DNA of 64,000 nucleotides from Rhizomys pruinosus (GCA_009823505.1 VZQC01000400.1:536838-600837), one strand, 5' to 3'; positions 46,110 to 57,097 are shown, counted from the stretch's first letter. Numbers and translations are program-made. Notes: generated by a model not told the origin, from the letters alone.

Positions 46110-46262
46110 GTTTAATATTTGTATGTGTATATGTGTGTATGTGTATGTATGTGCACATGTGTGTGAGGGTGTGTATATGTGTGTATGCATGTGCACATGT
46201 GTGTGAGGGTGTGTATATGTGTGTATGCATGTGCACATGTGTGTGAGGGTGTATATGTATGT
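46110..46262. repeat. TG-rich minisatellite, 40-bp period (copy 1)
   Basis: 'gtgcacatgtgtgtgagggt' recurs near 46151, 46191 and 46231. A B4-like antisense remnant follows to about 46310. Confidence 0.85.
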
Positions 46263-46420
46263 GGAGATCAGAGGTCAACCTCAAGTATCAATCCCCAAGC
46301 ACTGTTCATCTTGATTGTTTTTATTGTTTGAGAATTTCATATACGCATATAGCATATTTATTAACTCTATTCCACATTATCTCCTTTCAAACTCCTCCCC
46401 ATCCCCCCACTTTTTCCTCC

Positions 46421-46425
<5 letters not shown>

Positions 46426-46475
<50 letters not shown>
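46426..46475. repeat. (CT)n microsatellite (copy 1)
   Basis: About 24 CT units without interruption. The copy 2 counterpart is longer and interrupted. Confidence 0.97.
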
Positions 46476-46477
<2 letters not shown>

Positions 46478-46514
46478 CATAGGACTATCTATCTATTAGA
46501 AGCATGGGTACCTA

Positions 46515-46862
46515 TACTGGATGGCTTCAGTTGTCAACCTGATACACCTGGGAAGAAGGACCCTCAATTAAGGAATTTCCTTCATCTGTGAGCTATTTTC
46601 CTACTTGCTAATTGGTGAAGGAGGGCCTAGGCCACTATGTGTGTGTGGCAGAGTAGGGTGGGAGGCTATATAAGAAAAGTAGCTGAGCAAAGCCAAGGGA
46701 AGCAAGCCAGTAAGCAGTGTTCTTCCATGGTTTCTTCTTCAGTTCCTGCCTCCAGGATTTCCTCAGTGATAAACTATGACATGGACATATAACCAAAATT
46801 AACCCTTTCCTCCCTGCAAGTTGTTCGTAGTCAGTGTTTTATCACAGCAACATAAAAGTAAG
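46515..46862 (+). mobile_element. LTR-like rodent repeat, 'family B' (copy 1)
   Basis: 'cagttgtcaacctgatacacc', 'accctcaattaagg', 'gcaagccagtaagcagtg', 'ttaaccctttcctccctgc', 'tatcacagcaacataaaag'. Confidence 0.7.
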
Positions 46863-46889
46863 CAATACAGTATCCTTTCAGGGGCTGCT

Positions 46890-46911
46890 CCCCCCCCCCC
46901 CCCCCCCCCCN
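46890..46911. other. C homopolymer plus N: junction of the two copies
   Basis: 21 consecutive C followed by the only N in the window. Copy 2 begins at the next base. Confidence 0.97.
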
Positions 46912-47830
46912 GATGGCCTCTGGGAAGCAGAGAGTATCCCAAAGCCACTAAACCAATAAAGAAAATACGGTCCCCTGAGTCAGCAAGACTCCCTGTCAGC
47001 ACCAGCTAAACCACCTGACTGGAAATACGTGCACAGAGGCAGCCATGTGCCCTGGTATATCCCAAATCTAATGGCTAATTGGCGTTACTCTCTTGGGAGG
47101 AATAACCCTGGCTGAGCCACAACTTACATCCTCTACAGGTTAGGAGATGTTTATAAGCCACAGTAAGACACTCTGTCATATTCAGGTAACAAATGTAATT
47201 CATGGATTAACATATCATCCAAACATTGTGTCTATGCCAAAGTAACCTACATAACGTATTAGTGCTGGTTAAATACCTATATATCTAATTGTGTGCTTCA
47301 TTAGTAGGATCGAACAGGTTACTCCTGGAAACACTGTCAGCTCATGAAAGGAAACAGCAGAATTGACCAGAAGTCAAGTCAACAGCTCAGAGAGAGTGGC
47401 TGTTTTACTCTCTCCACCTGTGCCCTTTTTCTAAGCCTAAGGAACAATCTGCGGAAGAGGGGGCGTGGTAGAATGTAAAGGCTCTGGATTGTTGGGTGAA
47501 TGGTGAAACTACAGCGATGTAGTCCGGACACTCCTTTGATCAACTTGATTGAACCAACAACCTGTCACGTCCCCCACTGGATGGTGGACTCGTGGGGATT
47601 TGGGCACAGACACGTCGCAGATGGTTTTGCACGAAGGGTGCTTGTACTCATGGATTATTATTTAGACTAAAAATGAGAAAAAAAACCTGAAATGATCGGA
47701 CATGTTATGGCAGAATACATGATTGGGATGGGGTAGGGGGTGGGGGAAGGGAAGGGAAATATGCTTGATCTGAATTGGAAAATGGTGTAACGAAATGCAC
47801 AAAAGCTCATCAATGAAAAATTAAATTAAA
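46912..47830 (+). mobile_element. L1 3' region (copy 2)
   Basis: Counterpart of 41183-42119, with numerous single-base gains and losses. Ends with the same poly-A side sequence. Confidence 0.85.
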
Positions 47831-47894
47831 AAAAATTCGAAAGGCCCTTCAAAAAAAAAAAAAAAAGATTCAGACTGGGCTGCTTGTGTGGGCA

Positions 47895-48296
47895 TAGATC
47901 ATACTCTTTGTGTGTGTGGTGTGGTTTGTGTGTATGGTCTGTGTGTGTTGATATTGTATGTACATGTGTGTATGTGTGTGTGTGGTGTTGTGGTGTTTGA
48001 GAATGTTTTTGTGGCTTTGGATGTGCCATGAGCAGCGTAGAGGCAGAGATAGCCTCAGTAGCCATCTACCTTAGTATCTTGAGACAGGAATCGTCTTGCC
48101 AGGACCTGGGGCTTAACCATTCAGCTGGTCTGGCTGGCCAGAGAAACCCCAGGGGGCTGTTTTCCTTTTCCCAGCCCTGGTATCACAAATTCTGTCTCAA
48201 TGCCTGCCTCTTTATGTGGGGTGCTGGGGCTCGAGGCTCAGGTCCGTATGCTTTTGTGGCAAGAACTCTATCAACTGACATATCTTCCCAGCCCTA
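47895..48296 (-). mobile_element. B4 SINE (copy 2)
   Basis: Counterpart of 42185-42575. Confidence 0.8.
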
Positions 48297-48698
48297 GGGA
48301 AGGGTATGTTTAAAACATGATTTGAAGACAGGGAATCTTAGGTTGGAGTCCCACAGGCAGAACCAGAGGCTGAGATTAGGATACATGTGAGTCTGGAATC
48401 TTCCAGAGCAACTGTCAGGGAGTGACCAAAGCGGGATTAAAGGGGGTGCTGAACAAGACCGTTGCAGTCTAAGATGACTTTTGACATATGTGGTACCATG
48501 AAGTCGCCTTACCTGGAGGCAAAGGACGGGGCTTGTTTAGCTACTTTTTAAATACCCTGTTAGCTGGAGCTCCCTTTCTCCCTTAGTTGCATAAACTACT
48601 AGGTACCTATTCGCCATGTAACTCTTCAGCCAAATATTAATACTCTCCTGGCAAAGATTGCTCAGGCAAGTCATGAACTTTAGCATTTACAGCACCTG

Positions 48699-49086
48699 TG
48701 TGATGGTTAGGTTTGATTGCCAACTTGTTAGGATTAAGAAATACTTAGAAGCATTACTAAAAAGTTCACTTTGGGTGAGTCTCTCAGAGTGTTTTCAGAG
48801 AGGATTAAGTGAAGAGGAAGGACTGCCTGGCTGTCAGGAGCACCATCCCATGGACTATGGTTCCAGACTGGATCAAAAAGAAGAAAAGAGAGAGAGAGAG
48901 AGAGTGAGCGCGACTATCGGCATTCACTTGTCTCTGCATTTGCAGTGAGGCTGGCCATCTCGTGCTCCTGATGCTTGTCTTCCCCACTGTGATGAACTGA
49001 ACTCCACGAAACATGAGCTAGATTAAACCTCGCTTCCCTTAAATTGCCTCTTGTCAGGACATTTGGTCTGGCAAGTGAGGAATACA
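48699..49086 (+). mobile_element. LTR-like rodent repeat, 'family C' (copy 2)
   Basis: Counterpart of 42976-43361 with a few indels. Confidence 0.7.
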
Positions 49087-49332
49087 ACTGAGAGGAGAAA
49101 GGTGTGCGGCCTGGCAGAGGGTGTCCAAATGGGTCTAAAACCGGGTTGACTACATTAAATCTATTAAGTAGAGCCATTCCTCATAGCTCCATCAAAATTA
49201 GACTCCCTCAGTTGTTCATAAAGGTATTCACTGTGGCAATGAAAGTAGCAAGCACATACAGTGTAATTAAACAGAAGGGGGCCCAGCGCAGGGGCAATTC
49301 CAAGACTAATAGAAGCTTAGGGAAGGAAGGAG

Positions 49333-49498
49333 GAGCTGGCCCGTGCCCTTTAGTCCTAACACTTGGGAGGCGGAGTTGGCTATCTCTGTAGATGGGGCCG
49401 CAGCCTTGTTCCATAGCAGTACTGAGGCTTGTGAAAGGCTACAGAGACCAGGTCCACTAAAGAAGAAAAAAAAAAAGAAGAAAAAAAGAGAAAAAGGA
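49333..49498 (+). mobile_element. B1 SINE, decayed (copy 2)
   Basis: Counterpart of 43605-43765, with a cluster of indels. Confidence 0.7.
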
Positions 49499-49918
49499 AG
49501 AGAAGAATCGGTTATTCTTTGTGGGCACAAGAATGTGTTTGACTAAAGACAGGAAGGTCGGTTAACAAACATGGCTTCAAGTCTCCCACGTGTCCCAGTG
49601 GGAACAATGCTGCCCTGTCCTCCTAGCCATTCTTGTGATTCTGGTTTCACCCTCAGTTCACCCTATCATAGTCTCCTGATTGATTCTGTGCCTCAGACCT
49701 GCTCCGTGCTGCGGGCAGGAAGAAGTAAAAGGAAGAGTTGGGGCTCATTGACTCCCACTTTTGCTCCACAGGACACAACTATGTCAGTACATGGCTGTCC
49801 CCTGTCACATGAGAGGCAGAGAATCCCAGCTTGTGTGGCTTCAACAATAGCAATAGGGAGGGGATAGTGAGGTTGCAAGTTGGGCTAATGTTCTCGTATC
49901 TGCTACCGAGCCTGTATT

Positions 49919-50031
49919 TTACGTTTGGCCTCAAACTTGCTCTTTCAGAAGAGCCTTGCTTTTGAACTCTGGATCTTCCAACTCATTTCCCTGAAGTGCT
50001 GGGGTTACAGATGTGCACACCACATCCAGCT
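49919..50031 (-). mobile_element. B1 SINE, decayed (copy 2)
   Basis: Counterpart of 44185-44297. Confidence 0.65.
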
Positions 50032-51009
50032 GGAGTCTTGTTAAAGCATCATTATCTTCTGAGAAGTTCCTTCTTCATTGCTAAGGGTGGCCAGTGGACG
50101 AGGATATATGAAGAGAAACTGGACAAGCTGGAGGTTTAGGAGGCTTGCTCTCTAGGCAGGGAACATACCAAGTAGTTACCATCTATACAACCTGACAGAG
50201 GCTGTGAGGAAGAGATGCCTTCCTCCTGATGTTCCAATCAATAGGACACAGAAGATGAACTCACCCAGCTGGGCTGAGACACATTAGAAGAATAGATGTC
50301 AGTCTCTGATGGGATTGTGGGGAGGAACAGGCAGGGAATAAAGAGCTACTTTGTAGCTCTGGGGGAATGGGTGTTCATCTGGATTTTGGACAGGAGTGCG
50401 AAGTGTTCTTGTGAGATGTTTGGAGGATCTCTTCAGTATAGAAATGAAAATGGTGGTCACCACCGATCCACCCTGGATGCACCAAGCACCACACCGAGCA
50501 ATCGGAGTGGGTGAGCTTAGTTCCCACAGTGCAGCTTGTACCCATGACTATCAATCACCCTCACGGTACAGAAGAGAATCTTCTGAGGCTCACTAAGGCT
50601 AACTCTGTGAGGTTGTACAGCTAGTGCATGTGAATGGAGAGACAGGAGAGTTAGTCATGCTTTCCATTCAACCAGTGGCCTGAGCTGTATGTGGGGGGGA
50701 CTAAGGATCACATGAGGGAAAGCTAGAGAGAGGCTGCTGCCTTGCCTTTGCATTCCTGGGCAGCCACCAGGAGGTCGCAGGACACCTGCTGTGATGTAGT
50801 TTGCTGTATGGGCTTAGTAGGGGAACCCCCCTACTTCTGTAAGTAACCCCCTCTCAATGCTTCGATTTAGAAAGCCCAGTGAAACTCACCAGATTTCTAA
50901 AGCCTTCAGTCTCGAAGTTTGTACCTCACTTTGTCTTTAGGGATTGAAGGAGGAGGGCCCTGTATGCCACACACATCTCCCAGAAGAAATGTTAGTGACA
51001 GCACACCAG

Positions 51010-51126
51010 AAAAGAGCATTAGATACCCAGAGCTGGTGGTTATGAACTGCCTGACAGGGGCACTGGGAACCAACTTAGGGCCGGAATAGTAGTAAGTGCC
51101 TTTCAGCTGCTGAGCCATCTCTCCAG
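51010..51126 (-). mobile_element. B3 SINE fragment (copy 2)
   Basis: Counterpart of 45285-45400. Confidence 0.7.
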
Positions 51127-51195
51127 CCTCAACTTTCCATTTTATTATAAATAAAAGTCATACATTATATAATAAAATAGTTTTTATATAATTGT

Positions 51196-51395
51196 TAGGG
51201 CTGAAGGTGGTTCGTGTGGTTAAGAACATTTTCTGCTCTTGCAGAGGGTCTATGTTTAGTTCCCAGCACTACTTGGGCCGCACACAACTTCCCAGAAGTC
51301 CAGTTCCAGAGATCTGATGCACTCTCCTGCATGCACGTGGTGTACATAAATACATGGGCACATACACATAAAAATAAATCTTAAATCAAAAAATT
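51196..51395 (+). mobile_element. B3 SINE (copy 2)
   Basis: Counterpart of 45464-45672, with a damaged head. Confidence 0.75.
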
Positions 51396-51839
51396 TTAAT
51401 GTGTGTAACTGTGCTGTAAGTAATGTATAGTAGTGATATAATCATACATAACAATAATAGCATAATTTTGGTAGTCATACCATTACCATCCCACCACACT
51501 ATTATCACACCGTGCTGCCTTTTGGCAGAATTGGAACAGAGAAGCAGGACTGGAGAAGCCAACAGCTGACTGGAGCCAACGAGAGGATGGGAAGGTTACT
51601 GATAGGGCTGCTGATGGGGCTGCAGGGTAGACATCAGGTGGAACTAAGCATCCCTTCTGCTTGGGAAACTATGGATGCTGGTTTGGTCCAGTGCTTCTTA
51701 AGACCAGATTAGTGGTACACAATCATAGTACAGCCAGGCACGGCGGCATTTAGACCAGGACTGAATTCCCAGATCAGATGGAGAGTCAGAGAAGGTCATG
51801 GATTTCACTGAACATCATAAAAGTTAGTTTTTATTTGTT

Positions 51840-52020
51840 TTAGTTTGTATGTGTAATTGTGTGTGTGTATGTATGTCACATGTGTGATAATGTTTAGCAT
51901 TGCACATGTGTGTGAGGGTGTGTATATGTGTGTATGCATGTGCACATGTGTGTAGGGTGTGGTATATGGTGTATGCATGGTTGCACATGTGTGGTGTGAG
52001 GGTGTATATGTGTATGTGGG
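51840..52020. repeat. TG-rich minisatellite (copy 2)
   Basis: Counterpart of 46110-46262, with irregular gains and losses that break the 40-bp period. Confidence 0.8.
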
Positions 52021-52178
52021 ATCAGAGGTCAACCTCAAGTATCAATCCCCAAGCACTGTTCATCTTGATTGTTTTTATTGTTTGAGAATTTTCATATACG
52101 ATATAGCATATTTATTACTCTATTCCACATTATCTCCTTTCAAACTCCTCCCCATCCCCCCACTTTTTCCTCCCAATC

Positions 52179-52184
52179 TCTCTC

Positions 52185-52241
<57 letters not shown>
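52179..52241. repeat. (CT)n microsatellite, interrupted (copy 2)
   Basis: CT run with a 'catct' break. Longer than in copy 1. Confidence 0.95.
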
Positions 52242-52243
<2 letters not shown>

Positions 52244-52276
52244 ATAGGACTATCTATCTATTAGAAGCATGGTACC

Positions 52277-52645
52277 TATACTGGATGGCTTCAGCTTGTC
52301 ACCTGATACACCTGGAAGAAGGACCCTCAATTAAGGAATTTCCTTCATCTGTGAGCTATTTTCCTACTTGCAATTGGTGAAGGAGGGCCTAGGCCACTAT
52401 GTGTGTGTGGCAGAGTAGGGTGGGAGGCTATATAAGAAAAGTAGCTGAGCAAAGCGAGGGAAGCAAGCCAGTAAGCAGTGTTCTTCCATGGCTTTGCTTC
52501 ACTCTGCCAGTTCTGTCCTGTTCTACCTAGGATCTCCTCAAGTGATAAACTATGACATGGACATATAACCAAAATTAACCCTTTCTCCCTGCCAGTTGTT
52601 CGTAGTCAGGTGTTTTATCACAGCAAACATAAAAGTAAGCAATAC
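52277..52645 (+). mobile_element. LTR-like rodent repeat, 'family B' (copy 2)
   Basis: Counterpart of 46515-46862. Contains an extra, partly repeated stretch near 52490-52545 absent from copy 1. Confidence 0.7.
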
Positions 52646-52751
52646 AGTATCCTTTCAGGGGCTGCTCCCCCAACCCCCCCCCCCCCCCGCAGCAGCCATC
52701 AGTTACCAATAGCTCCTCAATTAGAGGCAGGACTTCATAAACCCCCTTTGT

Positions 52752-52763
52752 TTTTATTGTATT

Positions 52764-52806
<43 letters not shown>

Positions 52807-52807
52807 T
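52752..52807. repeat. (ATTT)n microsatellite
   Basis: About 13 units of ttta/attt next to an antisense SINE fragment. Confidence 0.95.
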
Positions 52808-52928
52808 GTCTCTCACTGGGCTGGAACTCACCAGGTAGGCTATGCTGGTGGGCCAGACAACCTGAGGAATCTCTGTCTCCTTCCCAGAACTTGGATTACA
52901 AACCCATGCCACCATGCCTGGCTTTTGA
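52808..52928 (-). mobile_element. B4 SINE fragment
   Basis: 'gctggaactcaccaggtagg', 'cttggattacaaacccatgcc'. Confidence 0.65.
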
Positions 52929-53185
52929 ACAGCAGAAATTTTGCTGGGGCTTTTATTAACTAGGAATGATGGTACATTTTCTTGGGCTAAAGCAGTAACC
53001 TGATCATTGCATATCCAAAGAAGAAAATGGCAAAGCCTTCTTCCCATATTGTGGGGTAGTGATCGGGTAATAAGGGATGGCATTTACTGAAATTATATGT
53101 TGATCTTACAATCAAAAGGGAACAAGAATGAACAGCAATGAAGAAAGACAGTTGAAAAAGAGAAGAGGGGGTGCAGGGTTCTTTT

Positions 53186-53326
53186 GCCAGGCGTGGTGGT
53201 GCACACCTTTAATCCCAGCACTCCGGAGGTAGAGGCAGGTGTGGATGTCTGTGAGTTTCAAGGACAGCCTGGTCTACAAAGTGAGTTCCAGGACAGCTGG
53301 GGCTACAGGGAGACCCTGTCTCAAAA

Positions 53327-53329
<3 letters not shown>
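53186..53329 (+). mobile_element. B1 SINE
   Basis: Well-preserved B1 from gccaggcgtggtggtgcac to ccctgtctcaaaaagg. Its tail passes directly into (GA)n. Confidence 0.95.

Positions 53330-53371
<42 letters not shown>
53330..53371. repeat. (GA)n microsatellite
   Basis: About 20 GA units at the tail of the B1. Confidence 0.97.
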
Positions 53372-53372
<1 letters not shown>

Positions 53373-54453
53373 ACTTGTAAGAGAATGATTAAAGTTTTAA
53401 AGGTGTAACTAAACCAGTTTCTAAAACCATAGTCATGACCCTATGTATGGTCCTGTAATTGAATGTGGAGGTCACAGAAAAGTTGGCAATAGTGAAAAGT
53501 TTCTGAATGTACAGCAGCCAAAAATGAACTCAAAGATCAAATGCATAACGTGAAGCCTGTTGAGAGTGGAAAAAGCTTAAGAAGACCTGGTCTGGACAGA
53601 TAGGGGGAAGGGAAAAGACTGGAAGTCAAGCCAGACCAGATGCATGTGTCTGGGGATGGGTAGAGGGGCCCATCTCCACCCACTGCTGTCTGATGAGGGG
53701 CATTGTACATAGGCTCTGCCACCCGAGGAGTCAACAGGCTCAGGGAGGAGACGGGAATAATCCCCCAGAGGGCTCCTGAGTTTAGGAAATGATTGAGGGA
53801 TATCTGTATAAAATTGCAGCTAGCTATTCCTTAATCAGAGCAATTGGGTAGGCATCCTTGGAGGACAGACACAGCCATCCAGTGCGTTTGGACAGATGTG
53901 TGTGAGGCGATCTGGGGAGCTGGGGTGAGACAGTGAAGGCGCTGAGTCGTGAGTCTGAAAATGGTACAGTGATCATAGATGGGGAAGCAGGAACTGCCTG
54001 TGCCCTGAGGGAATCTGCCAGGGAGATTTATGAAATTAGGATTCCCTGAACAGTAGGTGCAGGAAAAAGAAAATATAGGAGAGGAGAACCAGGCAATATA
54101 AAAATGAACGGAGGTCAGCCCTGAGCTGTCCATCAGTCAGTCTGACGAGGTGCTGCCTCCCGAGTGTAAGTAACAGGGATCTGGAGAGGTAAGGGCTGCC
54201 CTGAAGTTCTGCACTTTACAAAACCGTGTCCTCTTAACCCGGCATCACATCCTCATGAGAACCCCAAAAGAAAAAATTTAAAGTGAGCGAGAAAGACAAA
54301 TGTCGGAGCCCGAAAAGCAACAGGAAAACAAACAGAAGGAAGGGGGACACCTCCGCAGCCGGAAGCTGCCGCCCACTCTCAGTGGGGCTGAGAGGCAGAA
54401 GAGCTACTGAGATCTTGTCCACGTGGAAGCCTGGAAACCCCCAAAGGAACAAA

Positions 54454-54455
<2 letters not shown>
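53372..54455. other. Unassigned sequence
   Basis: Over 1 kb without a recognised repeat. The end (54280-54430) has more CpG than its surroundings but is far short of a CpG island. Confidence 0.4.

Positions 54456-54501
<46 letters not shown>
54456..54501. repeat. (CT)n microsatellite
   Basis: About 23 CT units. Confidence 0.97.
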
Positions 54502-54504
<3 letters not shown>

Positions 54505-54539
54505 CCAGAACTGGACACTAGATGTTGTTCCTCAGGCAC

Positions 54540-54746
54540 CATCCACCTAGTTGTGACAGGGTCTTAATGCATAGAGCTCACATGGCTGGCCCACAACTCC
54601 AGGCAGGAATCATCTGTCTCCAACTCTCCAGCACTAGGCTCATAGGTGTGTACTGCACACACCCAGCTTTTCACAAGGGTGCTGGGGATCTGAACTCAGG
54701 GCCTTATGCTTGCAGGGCAAGTAACTGGGCCATCTCCACAGGCTCA
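54540..54746 (-). mobile_element. B4-type SINE
   Basis: 'cagggtcttaatgcatagagc', 'ctgaactcagggccttatgc', 'gggccatctccacaggctc'. Confidence 0.7.
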
Positions 54747-55195
54747 AAGACAGAGTCTTTAGGAATATAAAACAAAGGTGTGCTCTCAATAGGAACCTTG
54801 GACAGGCTTCACAGCCATCCTTAAACAGTCATGAAGATAACCGAATCTGGAGGCAGGCTGGGAAGTGGAGCCTTCTACTGGTGTGATTTGGGGAGCACGC
54901 TGGGCTTCTTCCAACCGGTCCTGATGTGGAAACCAGGATATGCTCTTTGGAAGCTAGCCATCACTGCCCAAGTCCAGATGGTTCTCGACCAACTACTGCA
55001 CACCGTGGCTGCAGATGCTGTGAGTCAGAGCTCTGTCATCATTTCTTGTTTGGCAGTTGTTCATTTGTACACTCATTTCTCAAGAGCCAAACTTCCCCAG
55101 GCAGTAGGTTTCAAGGGCCCCTACATTTCCATGGAAGAATTGTCTGATTCTCAAGGCGGAGAGCTGACATTTATACCAGGAGCCCATTTTCTTTT
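54747..55195. other. Unassigned sequence
   Basis: A 128-codon plus frame (54831-55217) spans it, with no domain and no visible splice context. Not called a gene. Confidence 0.4.
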
Positions 55196-55297
55196 TAAAA
55201 ACTATTATTATTTTTAATGAATGTATTGCTTGTATGTGTGTATGTGGTCCTCTGTAAGCGCAGCCAGTGCTCTTAACCACTGAGCCATCTCTCCCCT
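55196..55297 (-). mobile_element. B3 SINE with internal deletion
   Basis: Tail and head of an antisense B3 are joined directly, with the middle missing ('gtgtatgtgg' then 'tcctctgtaagcgcagcc'). Confidence 0.7.
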
Positions 55298-55302
55298 CCA
55301 CA

Positions 55303-55480
55303 TGTACATTTTGGGGATCCAGCTCAGGTCCTTATATTTGCATGGCAAGCACTTTTCCAACAGCCACCTCTGCAGCCCTCCGCATGTGCTTTTTGAGACC
55401 TATGTATCCCAGGCTCAACTTGAACCTGTGGTCCTTCTGCCTCAACCTCTCATGTGCTAGTATTATAGCCAGATGCCATT
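55303..55480 (-). mobile_element. RSINE1/B4-type SINE pieces
   Basis: Antisense ID-like end (55304-55378) followed by an antisense B1-like half (tgagacctatgtatcccaggc, 55396 on). Confidence 0.6.
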
Positions 55481-55956
55481 AAACACTGCTGCAATGGTGT
55501 ATTTGTCCATACAACAAGAAAAAACAAATCACTTTAGTGAGACATGCTGGTTTAGGACTGTCTGTCCCCATAGACATTGCTCAAGAAGACAGTGAACTGA
55601 ACTGGACTTTTTCTATGCCAGAGAAATAAGATGTCAAAATAGACTCCTTGATGTGTGACACCATTCAGCTTCAGGGTCACAGGTCAGGACTGTGGCCAGT
55701 GGTACAGATGCTGGGCACTTGAGCAAGGCTGACGTCCTAGGCTGCTCTGTCCTCAGATGGCACTGAGCCTCTGCCATCTGCTTTACAAAAATTAAAATAG
55801 TGAAGATGACTAAATACTGGCTTCTGGGGATTTCGTCTTAGACAGAACCATATCTCTAAGGTAGAAGCATTGTTTGTGTTCCCTAAATTTTCAGGTCTGG
55901 GACTGATGACTAATGCTGAGATACTCAATTAGCCTCTGGCATACTATGCTTTGTTT
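55481..55956. other. Unassigned sequence
   Basis: No repeat recognised. Confidence 0.4.
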
Positions 55957-56013
55957 CTGCTTGTTTGGTTTTGGGAGACAAGCTCTCATACAGCCCAGGC
56001 TGGTGGTCCTGGC

Positions 56014-56619
56014 TTAGTTTCAGTTATCAACTGGACACACCTGGGAGGAGGGAATCTGAGTTGAGACATGGCCTCTATCATACCGGCCTATGGACATGTC
56101 TGAAGGGCATTTTCTCAGTTGCTGAATGATGGAGGAGGCCCAGTGCATCATGGGTGGTACTTTCCATAGGCAGGTCGCCTGGGCTGTATAAGAAGGGTAG
56201 CTGAGGGGCTGGAGAGATGGCTCGGTGGTTAAGAGCACCGACTGCTCTTGCAGAGGACCTGGGTTCGATTCCCAGCACTCACATGAGAACTGTCTTTAAC
56301 TCCAGTTCCAGGGGAATCCGACACCCTCTTCAGACCTCTGAGGCATTGCACGACACAGGTGCACAAACCTACATGCAGACAGTGCATTCATACACATAAA
56401 AAAATGAATAAATAAAATTAAAAAATAAAAAGAAGGTTAGCGGAACAAGTCAGTAAGTGGTGTTCCTCCATGGTCTGTGCTTCAGTTGCTGCCTCTAAGG
56501 TTCCTGCCCTGAGCTCCCCTCCTTGAGAAACTGTAAGCTGTAAGATGAAGTAAACCCCTTTCTCCTCAAGTTGCTTTGGTCAGTGTTATATCACAGCAAC
56601 AGAAAAGTGAACTAAATCA
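56014..56619 (+). mobile_element. LTR-like rodent repeat, 'family B', with target duplication and nested B2
   Basis: Begins ttagtttcag and ends gaactaaatca. A perfect 5-bp duplication ctggc flanks it at 56009-56013 and 56620-56624. It is interrupted by the B2 at 56205-56430. Core matches other family B copies ('gcattttctcagttgctg', 'gtaaacccctttctcc'). Confidence 0.8.
56205..56430 (+). mobile_element. B2 SINE nested in the LTR-like repeat
   Basis: Full B2 lacking the 17-bp internal duplication. Flanking 14-bp repeats agaagggtagctga (56191-56204) and agaaggttagcgga (56431-56444) differ at two positions. Confidence 0.92.
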
Positions 56620-56764
56620 CTGGCCTTGAACTCACTATACAGCTGAGGATGGCCTAGAGCTCGGGATCCTCTTGCTTCTTCTCTCCAAGAGCTGGCATTA
56701 CAGGCATGGGCCGTCACACCTGACTCTGAGCCGTCACACCTGACTCTGAGCCCTTGGGATTCTG

Positions 56765-57097
56765 CTCCCCCATCATTTCTCATGTGTGTGTATGTTTGCT
56801 TGTGTGGGGGTGCATGTGCCTGTATGCATGTGCATAAGGAGGCCCAAGGTCAATGGCAGGAATCATTGCTCATCTACTTTATTCACCAAGGCAGGATCTC
56901 TCAGTCAAACCCAGAGCTCACTGATATGGCTTGTCTCCCTAAGCAGCTTGCTCAGGGGATCCCATGTGTCCCCTTTCTGAGGCTGGAATCACAGAGGGCC
57001 ACCATGCTCACCCAGAAGTTATTGTGGGCTCTGGGGATCTGAACTCCAGTCCTTACACTGTGTGGCAAATGCCTTAACCACTGAGCCATCTCCCTTG
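56765..57097 (-). mobile_element. B4 SINE
   Basis: Antisense: TG-rich tail, 'aaggcaggatctctcagtc', 'gctctggggatctgaactcc', 'taaccactgagccatctccc'. Confidence 0.75.

Larger units (their letters stand above)
41183..46910. repeat. 5.7-kb duplicated block, copy 1
   Basis: Starts gatggcctctgg at 41183 and ends in a run of 21 C before the N at 46911. The same sequence follows at 46912-52688. Identical anchors include the frames at 43837 and 49571, 44560 and 50296, 45786 and 51512, at offsets of 5726-5736. Confidence 0.97.
46912..52688. repeat. 5.7-kb duplicated block, copy 2
   Basis: Repeats copy 1 end to end and finishes in a similar C run (52666-52688), after which new sequence begins (gcagcagccatcag). 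Many small indels lie in 46912-48300, 49300-49500, 50690-50910, 51065-51330 and 51800-52300, while 48300-48740, 49550-50670 and 51390-51790 are almost perfect. Confidence 0.97.
55957..56725 (-). mobile_element. B1-type SINE split by an LTR-like repeat
   Basis: Antisense B1 left part 55957-56013 (gggagacaagctctcatacagcccaggctgg) resumes at 56620 (ctggccttgaactcactatac ... ggcattacaggc). Confidence 0.7.

Noticed and set aside
43837..49867. Identical 98-codon frames at 43837-44133 and 49571-49867, and other paired frames, as a duplicated gene
   Set aside because: They are identical because the whole 5.7-kb block is repeated. No domain, splice sites or codon bias supports coding.
54280..54430. 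CpG island or promoter
   Set aside because: CpG is only mildly raised over about 150 bases and no transcription signals accompany it.
54831..55217. 128-codon frame as an exon or small gene
   Set aside because: No domain, no clear splice context, and its end runs into a T-rich SINE tail.
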